From Allomuricauda sp. M10 (GTDB lineage Bacteria; Bacteroidota; Bacteroidia; Flavobacteriales; Flavobacteriaceae), in contig NZ_JAJGBN010000007.1 of NCBI RefSeq assembly GCF_020782875.1, positions 62,001 to 126,000 of the forward strand: DNA of 64,000 bases, read 5' to 3'. Below are positions 53,935 to 63,050 of this stretch, in pieces. The notes beneath the pieces were generated by a model. It worked only from the letters and a program-made list of their open reading frames with translations. It was not told the DNA's origin and made no database searches. How positions within the stretch are numbered: the first letter of the stretch is position 1; the number at the start of each line of letters is the position of its first letter. The position numbers and the translations under genes were made by a program.

Positions 53935-55071
53935 ATGTTGGCCATAATTTGGCAAAGGATTCCAGGATACATTTTTGCTTATTTGTACATGCTAACCATT
54001 CTTAAAAGAATATTTTTCGGATTTCAACTTTTGGTACAGTTGACGGCGTTGGGTCAGTATTCGGACCCACCAAGATCCATTGTGGTTTACAAATCGGTTG
54101 ACACCATTGTAGTGGATGGTCTGGCGAATGAGTCTTCATGGAAAAATGCCGAAGTGTCCGACGATTTTATAGATATTGAAGGGATGAAGGTACCCACATA
54201 CAAGACCAATGTAAGGATGCTTTGGGACGAGGAGTACCTTTATTTTTTTGCAGACTTGGAAGAACCCCATGTTTGGGCCGATATTACCGAAAGAGATGCG
54301 GTGATTTTCTACAACAACGATTTTGAGATTTTCATCGATCCCGATGGGGATACCCACAACTACTATGAATTTGAAATGAATGCCCTGAATACGGTTTGGG
54401 ACCTTTTGCTGGTAAAACCGTATCGGGAAAATGGTCCGGTAGTAGATAGTTGGGATATCCTCGGAATAAAGACAGCGGTTCATGTGAATGGGACCTTGAA
54501 CGATCCCAACGATGTAGATCAAGGTTGGAGTGTGGAAATTGCAATGCCTTGGTCTGTGCTAACGGAGGCAAGCAGAAGCAACGATGTGCCCGAGGGTCAA
54601 TTTTGGCGCATCAATTTTTCAAGGGTGAACTGGGACTTTCAACTGGAAAACGGAAAATACGGCAGAAAAAAGAACGAGGAAGGCAAATACCTACCGGAAT
54701 ATAATTGGGTATGGTCGCCCCAAGGCGTCATCAATATGCATGAGCCGGAACATTGGGGTTATGCCTATTTTTCTCCTATGGTATCTGGCAAGAAAGACTC
54801 GTTTACCATTCCAAGGGACGAGGAGATCAGATGGCTGCTTTATTCCTATTATAGAAAACAGAAAAGCTACAGGGCGAAACATGGCACATTTGCCGATTCC
54901 CTAAAACTTCTATGGTCGGAACCAAAATTATCCGATGGGACCTTGATCAAAATGCAATTGGAACTTCATGGTACAGGTTGGAATCTGTTTGCCCTAAGTC
55001 CATTTACCGGAAATACATACACCATCCGTGAAGACGGAAAATACCAACTAACAAAAAACGGAAAAAAATGA
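53935..55071 (+). CDS. CBM9-like carbohydrate-binding protein, exported
   Basis: A 378-residue protein; the ATG at 53935 gives 19 residues before a second ATG at 53989, either leading into a hydrophobic N-terminus. Residues about 50-250 match the CBM9-like family: VDGLANESSWKNAEVSDDFID, NVRMLWDEEYLYFFADLEEPHVWA, NDFEIFIDPDGDTHNYYEFEMNALNTVWDLLL and WSVEIAMPWSVL. A C-terminal extension of about 100 residues has no clear family. Such proteins bind glycans or serve as heme-like-fold surface modules; no catalytic residues are seen. The stop overlaps the next start (ATGA), so it is coupled to the GHL10-type gene. Confidence 0.82.
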   Translation: MLAIIWQRIPGYIFAYLYMLTILKRIFFGFQLLVQLTALGQYSDPPRSIVVYKSVDTIVVDGLANESSWKNAEVSDDFIDIEGMKVPTYKTNVRMLWDEEYLYFFADLEEPHVWADITERDAVIFYNNDFEIFIDPDGDTHNYYEFEMNALNTVWDLLLVKPYRENGPVVDSWDILGIKTAVHVNGTLNDPNDVDQGWSVEIAMPWSVLTEASRSNDVPEGQFWRINFSRVNWDFQLENGKYGRKKNEEGKYLPEYNWVWSPQGVINMHEPEHWGYAYFSPMVSGKKDSFTIPRDEEIRWLLYSYYRKQKSYRAKHGTFADSLKLLWSEPKLSDGTLIKMQLELHGTGWNLFALSPFTGNTYTIREDGKYQLTKNGKK

Positions 55072-56177
55072 AATTACGATTGATTTTTGGGGCACTTTTG
55101 GCCACTATGATGGCATCGTGTTTGGACAACATTGACCAAAAGCCCCAAGCAAAGGAGGAACCGGTTGCTACTGAAAAACCATTCAAGTATTGGAGTTGGA
55201 TCACGGCAGATCCCAAACGCGATGATGCTTCCTACGTTGCCGAGTTTAAAAAATACAAGGAAAATGGGCTGGACGCCATCCTAATAAACACCAATACCGA
55301 TCCGGTTCTTTTGGGTAGATTGGCTCCATTGGCCAAAAAAGAAGGTTTGGAGATCCATGCTTGGATCATGGCCATGAACCGTCCCGGGGATTCGATTGTA
55401 CAGCAACATCCGGAATGGTATGTGGTTAGCAGAAAAGGGGAGTCCGCCTACGATCACAGGCCGTATGTAGGCTATTATGAATTTTTATGTCCTACCCGTG
55501 AAGAATCCCGCAACCATGTGTTGCGATTGGTGGAAGGGCTTTCCAAAGTGGAAGATGTGGCCAGCGTGCATTTGGATTATATTCGGTTCCCGGATGTGTA
55601 TCTTCCCATCGGGCTTTTGCCCAAATACGATTTGGTCCAGAACGAGGAACTTCCAGAATATGATTTCTGCTATTGTGATGTCTGTATCGAAGAATTTCAA
55701 AAGGAATACCACAAAAATCCAAGGGAAATGGAAAACCCTGCCATTGATATGGAATGGAAGCAATTCCGACTTAACAAGATCAGGAATGTGGTCAATGAGG
55801 CGTACCAAATCGCCCACAAAAACAATAAGATTTTAACGGCCGCAGTATTTCCTTATCCTGAAATGGCCGATCATATGGTTCGCCAACGATGGGACAAATG
55901 GGATATTGATATGGTATTGCCCATGATTTACAATGAGTTTTACAATGAAGGTACAGACTGGATCGGCTTCGCTACAAAACAAGGAGTGGAAGATCTAAAG
56001 GAGAAGGATACAGAACTGCATACGGGCATCTATGTACCGGGAATGACCTCTGAAGATTTGGGCAAAGCAATTCAAGAAGCCAAGGAAAATGGGGCCAAAG
56101 GAGTTTCCTTTTTTGATGGCCCTGCAATAACCGAAGATCAGTTTAAGGTTATTAAGGCTTCAAAAGCTGCTCAATAA
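55068..56177 (+). CDS. GHL10/DUF187-type glycosyl hydrolase-like lipoprotein
   Basis: A 369-residue protein with a lipoprotein signal (LLATMMASC at residues 10-18, then LDNIDQKP). The TIM-barrel core matches the glycosyl-hydrolase-like GHL10 group (YddW/YngK type): YKENGLDAILINTNTD, GLEIHAWIMAMN, the signature VASVHLDYIRFPD, ILTAAVFPYPE, DMVLPMIYNEFY and TGIYVPGM. The Asp and Arg of LDYIRFP are the family hallmark. Some relatives cleave peptidoglycan-derived or poly-amino-sugar chains; in many PULs the activity is unknown. Three cysteines (CYCDVC) near residue 200 might bind metal. It is coupled to the CBM9-like gene. Confidence 0.82.
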   Translation: MKLRLIFGALLATMMASCLDNIDQKPQAKEEPVATEKPFKYWSWITADPKRDDASYVAEFKKYKENGLDAILINTNTDPVLLGRLAPLAKKEGLEIHAWIMAMNRPGDSIVQQHPEWYVVSRKGESAYDHRPYVGYYEFLCPTREESRNHVLRLVEGLSKVEDVASVHLDYIRFPDVYLPIGLLPKYDLVQNEELPEYDFCYCDVCIEEFQKEYHKNPREMENPAIDMEWKQFRLNKIRNVVNEAYQIAHKNNKILTAAVFPYPEMADHMVRQRWDKWDIDMVLPMIYNEFYNEGTDWIGFATKQGVEDLKEKDTELHTGIYVPGMTSEDLGKAIQEAKENGAKGVSFFDGPAITEDQFKVIKASKAAQ

Positions 56178-56608
56178 ATTTAAATTGATCGGGACCAAGT
56201 AGGGTTGGTTCAGATCAAGATTCAAAAGAGTCCTTTGGATTTTGGGTAAATGCCATTGGCTAACTGCCCAATTTTCAAAGGCTTTTTTTATTCCATAAAA
56301 TTGAGGAGAACGCAGGTATAAGTGTGGTTTAATACACTTTAAAACCTCTTGGAGCCTTTAATTTTAGTAGTTTTTCCATTTTTATCCTCAAAATGGAAGG
56401 AATGGGGGATGTTCTCAATCGTTATCGTGTCCCGTTTTTTGAATACCTGCTAAAATTTTAAAAGCGTTATTACTCCCTTCGGCTTTTCTGCGTCGTTGTT
56501 GGTCGAAATTTTTTCTACAGTCTTCCTGTAATCGACATTTTCACTTGGTTAACTTAATGTTAACAACACTCAGAACCTAATACCTAATTAAAGATCAAAA
56601 AAACTAAC
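56178..56608. other. intergenic leader region of the third susCD pair
   Basis: No gene is supported. Two GTTAAC palindromes lie in GTTAACTTAATGTTAAC at about 56548-56565, close to the end of the region; TTAACTTAA is shared with the leader of the first susC. An A-rich stretch ACTAACATG ends it. A minus-strand frame of 30 codons around 56455-56550 has no start codon and is not annotated. The promoter of susC is expected here; no standard -7 box is seen. Confidence 0.45.
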
Positions 56609-59600
56609 ATGATTCAAAAACTAACGTATGTAATGGTCTTTGCCGTATTGTTTTCGATACAGGCAGCAATGGCACAGACCGTTACCGGAACGGTTTCTGA
56701 CGCAACAGGGACTCCGCTACCAGGGGTTAACATTGTTGAAAAGGGAACCAGCAACGGAGTAACCTCCGATTTTGATGGCAATTACAGCATTACCGTTTCT
56801 AGTAGTGATGCCATTTTGGTGTATACCTATTTGGGGTATAAGTCTTACGAATCTTCCCTTTCCGGAAGAAGTACCATCAACGTATCCTTGGAAGAGGATA
56901 CCCAGTTGTTGGATGAGGTCGTTGTGACCGCTTTGGGCATCAGCAGGGAGAAAAAATCCTTGGGATATGCCGTAACCGAAGTGGAATCCGAGCAGATCAA
57001 CACCGTTAAGGACTACAACGTGGCCAACTCCTTGGTAGGAAAAGTGGCTGGTTTGGTAGTCAACCAATCCGGTGGCGTAGGATCTGGTTCCAGGATTGTA
57101 CTTCGTGGTAACAATTCCATTACCGGTAACAACCAGGCCCTGATTGTGGTGGATGGTATTCCAATCGACATGTCTGGAACAGAATCCGGTGGAAGTGTGT
57201 ACAGCAGTAGTGTTACGGGTGGTGGTATCACCGACTTGAACCCGGAGGACATCGAGTCCGTTTCTGTATTGAAAGGTCCTAACGCGGCCGCTCTTTATGG
57301 ATCGCGTGCTGCAAGTGGTGTTTTATTGATTACCACAAAAAAAGGCACAAAAGGAAGAGGCTTGGGCGTATCCTTCAATTCTAACGTGACTTTGGAAAAC
57401 CCAATGTTCTTGCCTGAGTATCAAAATGAGTACGGACAGGGTAGCAATGGCACTCCATATGCCGACTTGGCCGGTATGGGTACCGCTTCTTGGGGTTCAC
57501 GTATGGATGGCTCACAGCAAGTTTATTTCACTGGAGATACCAAAGCTTATTCCGCACAGCCGAACAATGTGGAGGATTATTTCCAGACAGGTGAAAAATT
57601 GATCAACTCAGTTTCCTTGGACAAAGGAGGGGAAGATTACAGCATGCGTTTTTCGTATACCAATAATTATACGACTTCCATCATTCCAAATTCCAAATTA
57701 CAGAGCCACAACCTAAACCTTAGGACTTTGGTGGACATTTCCGATAAATTGAGTTTTGATGGAAAGGCTACTTACTTCACCCAAGATTTGACCAATAGGG
57801 TAAATTTGGGTTCCGAAGGTGTTTTGGGCTATGTGTACTACATGCCAAGAAGTGTGGATGTGAACGATTTAAAAAACTATCAAATTGATAGTCCATCCTT
57901 GTATGACCCTACCAGCGGATTGAGCGATTATGATGTAATCAGCTATTCAGGCAGTGGAAAAAGTGTAGGTAACCCATACTGGATTCAATATGAGGATACC
58001 AACAACCAAAGACGTGATCGTTTTCTAGGTTTTGGTAAATTGGACTATAAGTTCACCAATTGGTTATCGGCCTTTATAAGAGTAGGTGGGGATATTACCA
58101 ATGTGCGAACTGAGGTGATCAACCCTGTGGGACATCATTTTAACCGTTACGGATACCTTTCGTTTACCGATAACAAGTACACCGAGTTGAACTCTGATTT
58201 CTTGATCACCGCGAACAAGAATATCACTGAAAAGTTGAATTTGACTGCAAACGTAGGTGGTAACTTGAGTAAGCGTACCGCTGAGGCCATGAGCGTTACC
58301 GGTTCCCAGTTCAAGATCCCTACAAGAGCATTGTTGGCCAATACCAACATTCAATCCAGTACCCATACACCAATGGAAATCAAAAAAGTAAACTCGCTTT
58401 ACGGATCGGTTTCCTTGGGTTACGACAGTTTCATGTATTTGGATTTGACTGCAAGAAACGATTGGTCTTCCACCTTGGCGGCCAACAACAGATCATATTT
58501 CTATCCTTCCGTGAGTTATGCGGTACTTGTGGATAGGTTCATCGATCCCGATAAAAATGTATTGGATATGTTAAAGCTAAGGACCAGCTGGGCCGAAGTT
58601 GGTAATGATACCGGAGTGTACCAGTTGTACCAAACTTTCGATGTGCCACAACAAGGCTACTTGGGTCTTACCACTTTGAGTGCCCCTAATATCCGATATA
58701 ATGAGGATTTAAAACCTGAAAGCGTTAAATCCATGGAATTTGGTGCTGAAGCCAGATTCTTCACCAACCGTTTGTATGTTGATTTCTCTTTGTACAACAT
58801 CACTACAAACGATATGATCTATGACCTTCCTGTTCCTGCAGCTACCGGTTACAATTATTACAAGTCCAACATCGGTGAAGTACAGAACAAAGGTTTGGAA
58901 TTGTTAATTGGCGGTGTACCGGTTAGGACCAAGGATTTTTCTTGGGATGTTTCCTTTAACTTCTCCAAAAACAAAAACACGGTAAATTCCTTAATCGAAG
59001 GATTGGATGGAACCGTGTTGAACACAACCAACTCTGGTAACGTTGCCATTACTGCAAATGTAGGTGGTGGTATCGGTGATATCTACGGAACTGTTTGGGC
59101 CACTGATGAAGCTGGCAACAAACTGGTAAATGCCGAAGGTATTCCATATGCTTCTTCAGAAAGACAACTTTTGGGCAACTCCCAACCAGATTGGATCGGT
59201 GGTCTAACCAACACATTCAACTACAAGAACCTTTCATTACGTGTTTTGGTTGATGGTCGTATAGGTGGAGAAATCTACTCTGTAACCTCTGCCAGCTTGG
59301 ATGGAAGTGGTGTTTCAGAAAGAACCCTTCAGTACAGGGATGGTGGTGTTGTTGTGGATGCCATTAATTCCGATACAGGTGTGGCCAATACCGAAAGCAT
59401 TACAGCTCAGGAATATTGGGGAGCCATGTCATCCATTGCCGAAAACTACGTTTACGAACAAACCAATGTGAGGTTAAGGGAATTTGCATTGACCTATAAT
59501 TTCAGTAGCGACTTGGTACGTAAGATTGGATTGAATTCCGCTTCGTTGGGGGTTATTGGAAGAAACATGTTCTTTTTCTACAAAAAGGCCAAGGATATTG

Positions 59601-59704
59601 ATCCAGATGCCACTTTGGGAACTGGGTTGACCGGTCAGGGTATTTCCATTAACAACGTACCCACGGTAAGAAGCCTTGGGTTGAACCTTAACCTGAAATT
59701 ATAA
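56609..59704 (+). CDS. SusC/RagA TonB-dependent transporter (PUL 3)
   Basis: A 1031-residue SusC protein. Signal peptide ends AAMAQ (about residue 22). Regulatory-like domain: VSDATGTPLPGVNIVEKGT, TSDFDGNYSI. Plug: VGKVAGLVVNQSGGVGSGS, IVLRGNNSITGNNQALIVVDG, IESVSVLKGPNAAALYGSRAASGVLLI. The LGISREKKSLGYAVTEVE segment before the plug places it in a subgroup different from the transporters of the first two PULs. The barrel ends LGLNLNLKL. The susD-like gene starts 4 bases after the stop. Linked GH29 genes suggest a fucose-bearing oligosaccharide as cargo. Confidence 0.97.
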   Translation: MIQKLTYVMVFAVLFSIQAAMAQTVTGTVSDATGTPLPGVNIVEKGTSNGVTSDFDGNYSITVSSSDAILVYTYLGYKSYESSLSGRSTINVSLEEDTQLLDEVVVTALGISREKKSLGYAVTEVESEQINTVKDYNVANSLVGKVAGLVVNQSGGVGSGSRIVLRGNNSITGNNQALIVVDGIPIDMSGTESGGSVYSSSVTGGGITDLNPEDIESVSVLKGPNAAALYGSRAASGVLLITTKKGTKGRGLGVSFNSNVTLENPMFLPEYQNEYGQGSNGTPYADLAGMGTASWGSRMDGSQQVYFTGDTKAYSAQPNNVEDYFQTGEKLINSVSLDKGGEDYSMRFSYTNNYTTSIIPNSKLQSHNLNLRTLVDISDKLSFDGKATYFTQDLTNRVNLGSEGVLGYVYYMPRSVDVNDLKNYQIDSPSLYDPTSGLSDYDVISYSGSGKSVGNPYWIQYEDTNNQRRDRFLGFGKLDYKFTNWLSAFIRVGGDITNVRTEVINPVGHHFNRYGYLSFTDNKYTELNSDFLITANKNITEKLNLTANVGGNLSKRTAEAMSVTGSQFKIPTRALLANTNIQSSTHTPMEIKKVNSLYGSVSLGYDSFMYLDLTARNDWSSTLAANNRSYFYPSVSYAVLVDRFIDPDKNVLDMLKLRTSWAEVGNDTGVYQLYQTFDVPQQGYLGLTTLSAPNIRYNEDLKPESVKSMEFGAEARFFTNRLYVDFSLYNITTNDMIYDLPVPAATGYNYYKSNIGEVQNKGLELLIGGVPVRTKDFSWDVSFNFSKNKNTVNSLIEGLDGTVLNTTNSGNVAITANVGGGIGDIYGTVWATDEAGNKLVNAEGIPYASSERQLLGNSQPDWIGGLTNTFNYKNLSLRVLVDGRIGGEIYSVTSASLDGSGVSERTLQYRDGGVVVDAINSDTGVANTESITAQEYWGAMSSIAENYVYEQTNVRLREFALTYNFSSDLVRKIGLNSASLGVIGRNMFFFYKKAKDIDPDATLGTGLTGQGISINNVPTVRSLGLNLNLKL

Positions 59705-59708
59705 AAAA

Positions 59709-61424
59709 ATGAAAATGAAAAAAGAAATCATGAGAATGGGAATGGCCTTGGCCGTCCTGTTGTTCGCCATAAGTTGTTCCGATTTTGACGATATTAACGT
59801 AAAGCCAAATGCCTTTACGTCTGATGAGGTCAGTGCGAAATATTTTGTAACGGAGACACAGATACAACTGTATGCTCCCAACCGTTATCCTTACTGGAGG
59901 GCCCAATTGATCCACTGGGATCGTTTTGCAGGTCAGTTCTGTTTCGGATTTAACGGTAGCTGGTGGGATGATGGTCTTTCCTATACCTACAATTCAGGAT
60001 ATACCGATGCTGCATACGATTACTTGGCAGGGTATACCGCAAGCCTTAGTGCCTTTTTGAACTTTGTAAAAGAAGGTGGGGAACTGGAAAACCAGAATTA
60101 CTATGCCATCGGATTGATCATGAAAGGGTTATACTATCAAACGTATACCGATGTATTTGGTATGGTTCCTTATTCAGAAGCGTTGAACCCAGACATCATT
60201 ACCCCAATTTACGATTCCCAAGCGGCAATCTATGAAGGTGTGATCAATGAGTTGAACGAGGCCATGCAAATTATCGGTTCTTCTACCGCAACAGGAGAAG
60301 GGGTTGAGCTTTTGTCTGAAAACGACCTGTTCTTTGGTGGTGATTTGCAACAATGGAAAAAGTTGGCCAATACACTTAAGTTAAGAATGGCGTTAAGGGC
60401 CCAAGGCGCTCCTGGAGCTGATTTTGCCAATGCTGCCATTACAGAGGCTATGGCTGCCGATCTTTTGATTGCAGAAACGGATAATGCCCTAATGGAGAAG
60501 GATACCGAAATCTCCCAATGGTCCAATGCCGCTTATGGGGATGTTTGGTATAATTTCGGTGTGGGATCTAACTGGACCGTGGGTAAAACCTTAGTGGATT
60601 ACCTTCAGAACAATAACGATCCAAGGTTGCCCATGTATGCCCAGCCTATAGATGGTGGTGAGGTTGTATTTACCCAACCTGTAGAAGGTGAAGGCGCTGC
60701 TCTTTTTACCAAGCATGTTGATTTTATTTTGGCTCAATTGGACAATGCAGGGGTTAGCTACACTAGGGTTGATGGAACCAATGTGGACGGACAAGCCACG
60801 GTAACCATTAATGTGGCTACCGATACTCCTTACTACGTAGGGCAACCAACACGATTGAACGGATTGATCTATACCCATGTTAAGGAAGCGCTATTCTCAA
60901 GGCCGGCGCAATTGATCATCAATGCCAAAAACCAAGGAAATGATATTTTCCCAGAAATCGTGTTTACCGCTGCCGAAGGTAACTTCTTGCAGGCTGAGGC
61001 GATTGTGAAAGGTTTGGCTACTGGTGATGCACAGACATTGTACCAAAATGGTATCAGACAGGCCATGAAAATTTGGGGTGTGGACGATGCTTCCATTGAA
61101 ACATTCTTGGCAACTGAATCCATTGCTCTTTTGGATGGTTCTGCTGAAGCAAATCTTGAAAAAATCAGCATCCAGAGATGGATCGCTGCCTATACCGATG
61201 GTTCCGAAGCATGGTCCATTGTAAGGGATAGTGGTTACCCATCCGAGCTATCGGCCGGGGTGTCCGACTATGATTTGTACAGTGCAGGTACATTGAACGG
61301 TGCATACCCACAAAGAATGCGCTATGGTACCGGCGCGTACAACACCAATGGTCCTAATACTGAAGCGGCAAACGCTGCACAAGGACCGGATTTACAAGGA
61401 ACTACACTTTGGTTTGCACAATAA
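59709..61424 (+). CDS. SusD-like lipoprotein, SusD_2 group (PUL 3)
   Basis: A 571-residue lipoprotein with signal ending LLFAISC (about residue 23) and a Ser-Asp-rich start SDFDDINVKPNA, typical of the SusD-like_2 group and of surface export. Other signs: YPYWRAQLIHWDRFAGQF, IGLIMKGLYYQTYTDVFGMVPYSEAL, KKLANTLKLRMALR, and the C-terminal KISIQRWIAAYTDGSEAW, RMRYG. It pairs with the SusC gene 4 bases upstream and should cap that transporter. Sequence motifs differ from the other two SusD proteins here, in line with a different glycan. A strong terminator follows. Confidence 0.94.
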   Translation: MKMKKEIMRMGMALAVLLFAISCSDFDDINVKPNAFTSDEVSAKYFVTETQIQLYAPNRYPYWRAQLIHWDRFAGQFCFGFNGSWWDDGLSYTYNSGYTDAAYDYLAGYTASLSAFLNFVKEGGELENQNYYAIGLIMKGLYYQTYTDVFGMVPYSEALNPDIITPIYDSQAAIYEGVINELNEAMQIIGSSTATGEGVELLSENDLFFGGDLQQWKKLANTLKLRMALRAQGAPGADFANAAITEAMAADLLIAETDNALMEKDTEISQWSNAAYGDVWYNFGVGSNWTVGKTLVDYLQNNNDPRLPMYAQPIDGGEVVFTQPVEGEGAALFTKHVDFILAQLDNAGVSYTRVDGTNVDGQATVTINVATDTPYYVGQPTRLNGLIYTHVKEALFSRPAQLIINAKNQGNDIFPEIVFTAAEGNFLQAEAIVKGLATGDAQTLYQNGIRQAMKIWGVDDASIETFLATESIALLDGSAEANLEKISIQRWIAAYTDGSEAWSIVRDSGYPSELSAGVSDYDLYSAGTLNGAYPQRMRYGTGAYNTNGPNTEAANAAQGPDLQGTTLWFAQ

Positions 61425-61466
61425 ACCATAGCTATTATGGGTCCGTCCACGCGGATCAATTCATAA

Positions 61467-61530
61467 TTTGAGTTAGTTTAATTAGAGTTAAGTGAGTAAA
61501 GGAAGATCTGATCTTCCTTTACTTTTTTTT
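61467..61530 (+). terminator. strong terminator with TTTGAGTTAG motif upstream (site 3)
   Basis: TTTGAGTTAG (61467-61476) precedes a perfect 13-bp stem: AGTAAAGGAAGAT (61495-61507) and ATCTTCCTTTACT (61511-61523) around CTG, followed by eight T (61523-61530). This is a classical rho-independent terminator after susD. The GH29 ATG lies 35 bases later, so fucosidase expression would need read-through or its own promoter. Confidence 0.85.
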
Positions 61531-61564
61531 ATATTGTCCCATCCACTATAATATTCAGGGGTAT

Positions 61565-63016
61565 ATGCATAGATATTCATTGTTACTTGTCTTTTTGGTT
61601 TTGGGTATTACATCATGCTCAGAAAAGCGTGAAGTTTTACCGCCACAACCTCTAGGTCCCATACCTTCTGATGACCAATTGATCTGGCATAGGATGGAAC
61701 TCAATGCCTTTGTGCATTTCACCATCAACACCTTTACGGATAAAGAATGGGGTTATGGGGACGAGTCCCCGGAATTGTTCGATCCCTCAGCTTTTGATGC
61801 AGACCAGTGGATAAAGACCTTAAAGGATGCAGGTTTTAAAGGGGTAATTTTAACGGCCAAACACCATGACGGTTTTGCATTATGGCCTTCAAAATATACC
61901 GAACACTCCATCAAGAACAGTCCATTCCAAGGGGGACAAGGCGATATTGTAAAATCAGTTTCCGAATCGGCCAAAAAGTATGGGCTTAAGTTCGGAACGT
62001 ATCTATCACCATGGGATCGGAACAGGGCCGATTATGGTGAAGCTTCCTATATGGAGTATTATCGCGATCAGCTAAAGGAATTGTTCACAGGCTACGGACC
62101 AGTTTTTGAAATGTGGTTTGATGGGGCCAACGGTGGGGATGGATATTATGATGGTGCCCGCGAAACTAGGACCATAGATAGACAACGGTATTATGATTGG
62201 CCTAACACCTTGGCCATGGTCGATTCCATACAGCCCCAAGTACTTTTCTTTAGCGATGCCGGACCGGATATTCGCTGGGTGGGGAATGAAAGAGGCCTTG
62301 CAGGAGAGACCAATTGGAATACCATAACTCCCGATACCTTGTATGCGGGAAAAGCCGGGATTGAAGAATTGTTGCAACAAGGCGCCGAAGGTGGAAGTCA
62401 TTGGATTCCGGCAGAAGTGGATGTATCCATCAGACCGGGTTGGTTTTATCACCAATCGCAGGATTCCTTGGTAAGAAGTGCCGAAAATCTTTTTCAGTTG
62501 TATTTGACCTCGGTGGGAAGGGGATCCAATCTTTTGTTGAATGTCCCCCCGGACCGTCGTGGACTTTTTCATGAGAAGGATGTAGCTTCCCTTCAGGGAT
62601 TTAGAAAGATATTGGACAGTGTTTTTAAAAAGGATTTGGTAAAATCGGCCCAAATCACAGCCGAATCTTTTAGAGGAAACGATGAAAGATTTTCACCATC
62701 AAACTTGAACGATGGCAATGGAGACACCTATTGGGCAACCGATGATGAAGTGGTTCAAACATCTTTCGAAATAAGTTTTGGAGTTCCAAAATCAATGAAT
62801 TACCTGCTCTTACAAGAATATATTCCACTTGGGCAACGGGTTGCGGCGTTTGAGGTGCAAGTGCCGAAGGGCAATGGATGGGAAACTATTGCCAAAGGAA
62901 CCACTATTGGTTATAAACGCATTTTGGAATTCGGTGGGATAGAAGCCTCCAAATTGAGAATTAAGATTACTGACGCTTTGGGTTGTCCAGTGATTTCCAA
63001 TGTTGGGGTTTATTGA
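61565..63016 (+). CDS. GH29 alpha-L-fucosidase, lipoprotein, subfamily-B-like
   Basis: A 483-residue protein. Lipoprotein signal ends LGITSC (residue 18), then SEKREV. The GH29 barrel shows MELNAFVHFTINTFTDKEWG, GVILTAKHHDGFALWPSKYT, KFGTYLSPWDRN, nucleophile in VFEMWFDGANGG (Asp186), and WIPAEVDVSIRPGWFYH, a segment typical of the alpha-1,3/1,4-selective subfamily B that probably holds the acid/base Glu. A C-terminal beta-sandwich (about 370-483: LNDGNGDTYWATDDEVVQTSFEIS) resembles an F5/8-type module. It should release L-fucose in the periplasm or at the surface. It lies after the PUL 3 terminator. Confidence 0.93.
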   Translation: MHRYSLLLVFLVLGITSCSEKREVLPPQPLGPIPSDDQLIWHRMELNAFVHFTINTFTDKEWGYGDESPELFDPSAFDADQWIKTLKDAGFKGVILTAKHHDGFALWPSKYTEHSIKNSPFQGGQGDIVKSVSESAKKYGLKFGTYLSPWDRNRADYGEASYMEYYRDQLKELFTGYGPVFEMWFDGANGGDGYYDGARETRTIDRQRYYDWPNTLAMVDSIQPQVLFFSDAGPDIRWVGNERGLAGETNWNTITPDTLYAGKAGIEELLQQGAEGGSHWIPAEVDVSIRPGWFYHQSQDSLVRSAENLFQLYLTSVGRGSNLLLNVPPDRRGLFHEKDVASLQGFRKILDSVFKKDLVKSAQITAESFRGNDERFSPSNLNDGNGDTYWATDDEVVQTSFEISFGVPKSMNYLLLQEYIPLGQRVAAFEVQVPKGNGWETIAKGTTIGYKRILEFGGIEASKLRIKITDALGCPVISNVGVY

Positions 63017-63050
63017 ATTAAAAGGAACACTTTCATTTGTTACCCTAAAA

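Noticed and set aside
56455..56550. Minus-strand 30-codon frame in the leader of the third susC
   Set aside because: No start codon, bounded by close stops, no known motif; not enough to call a gene or remnant.
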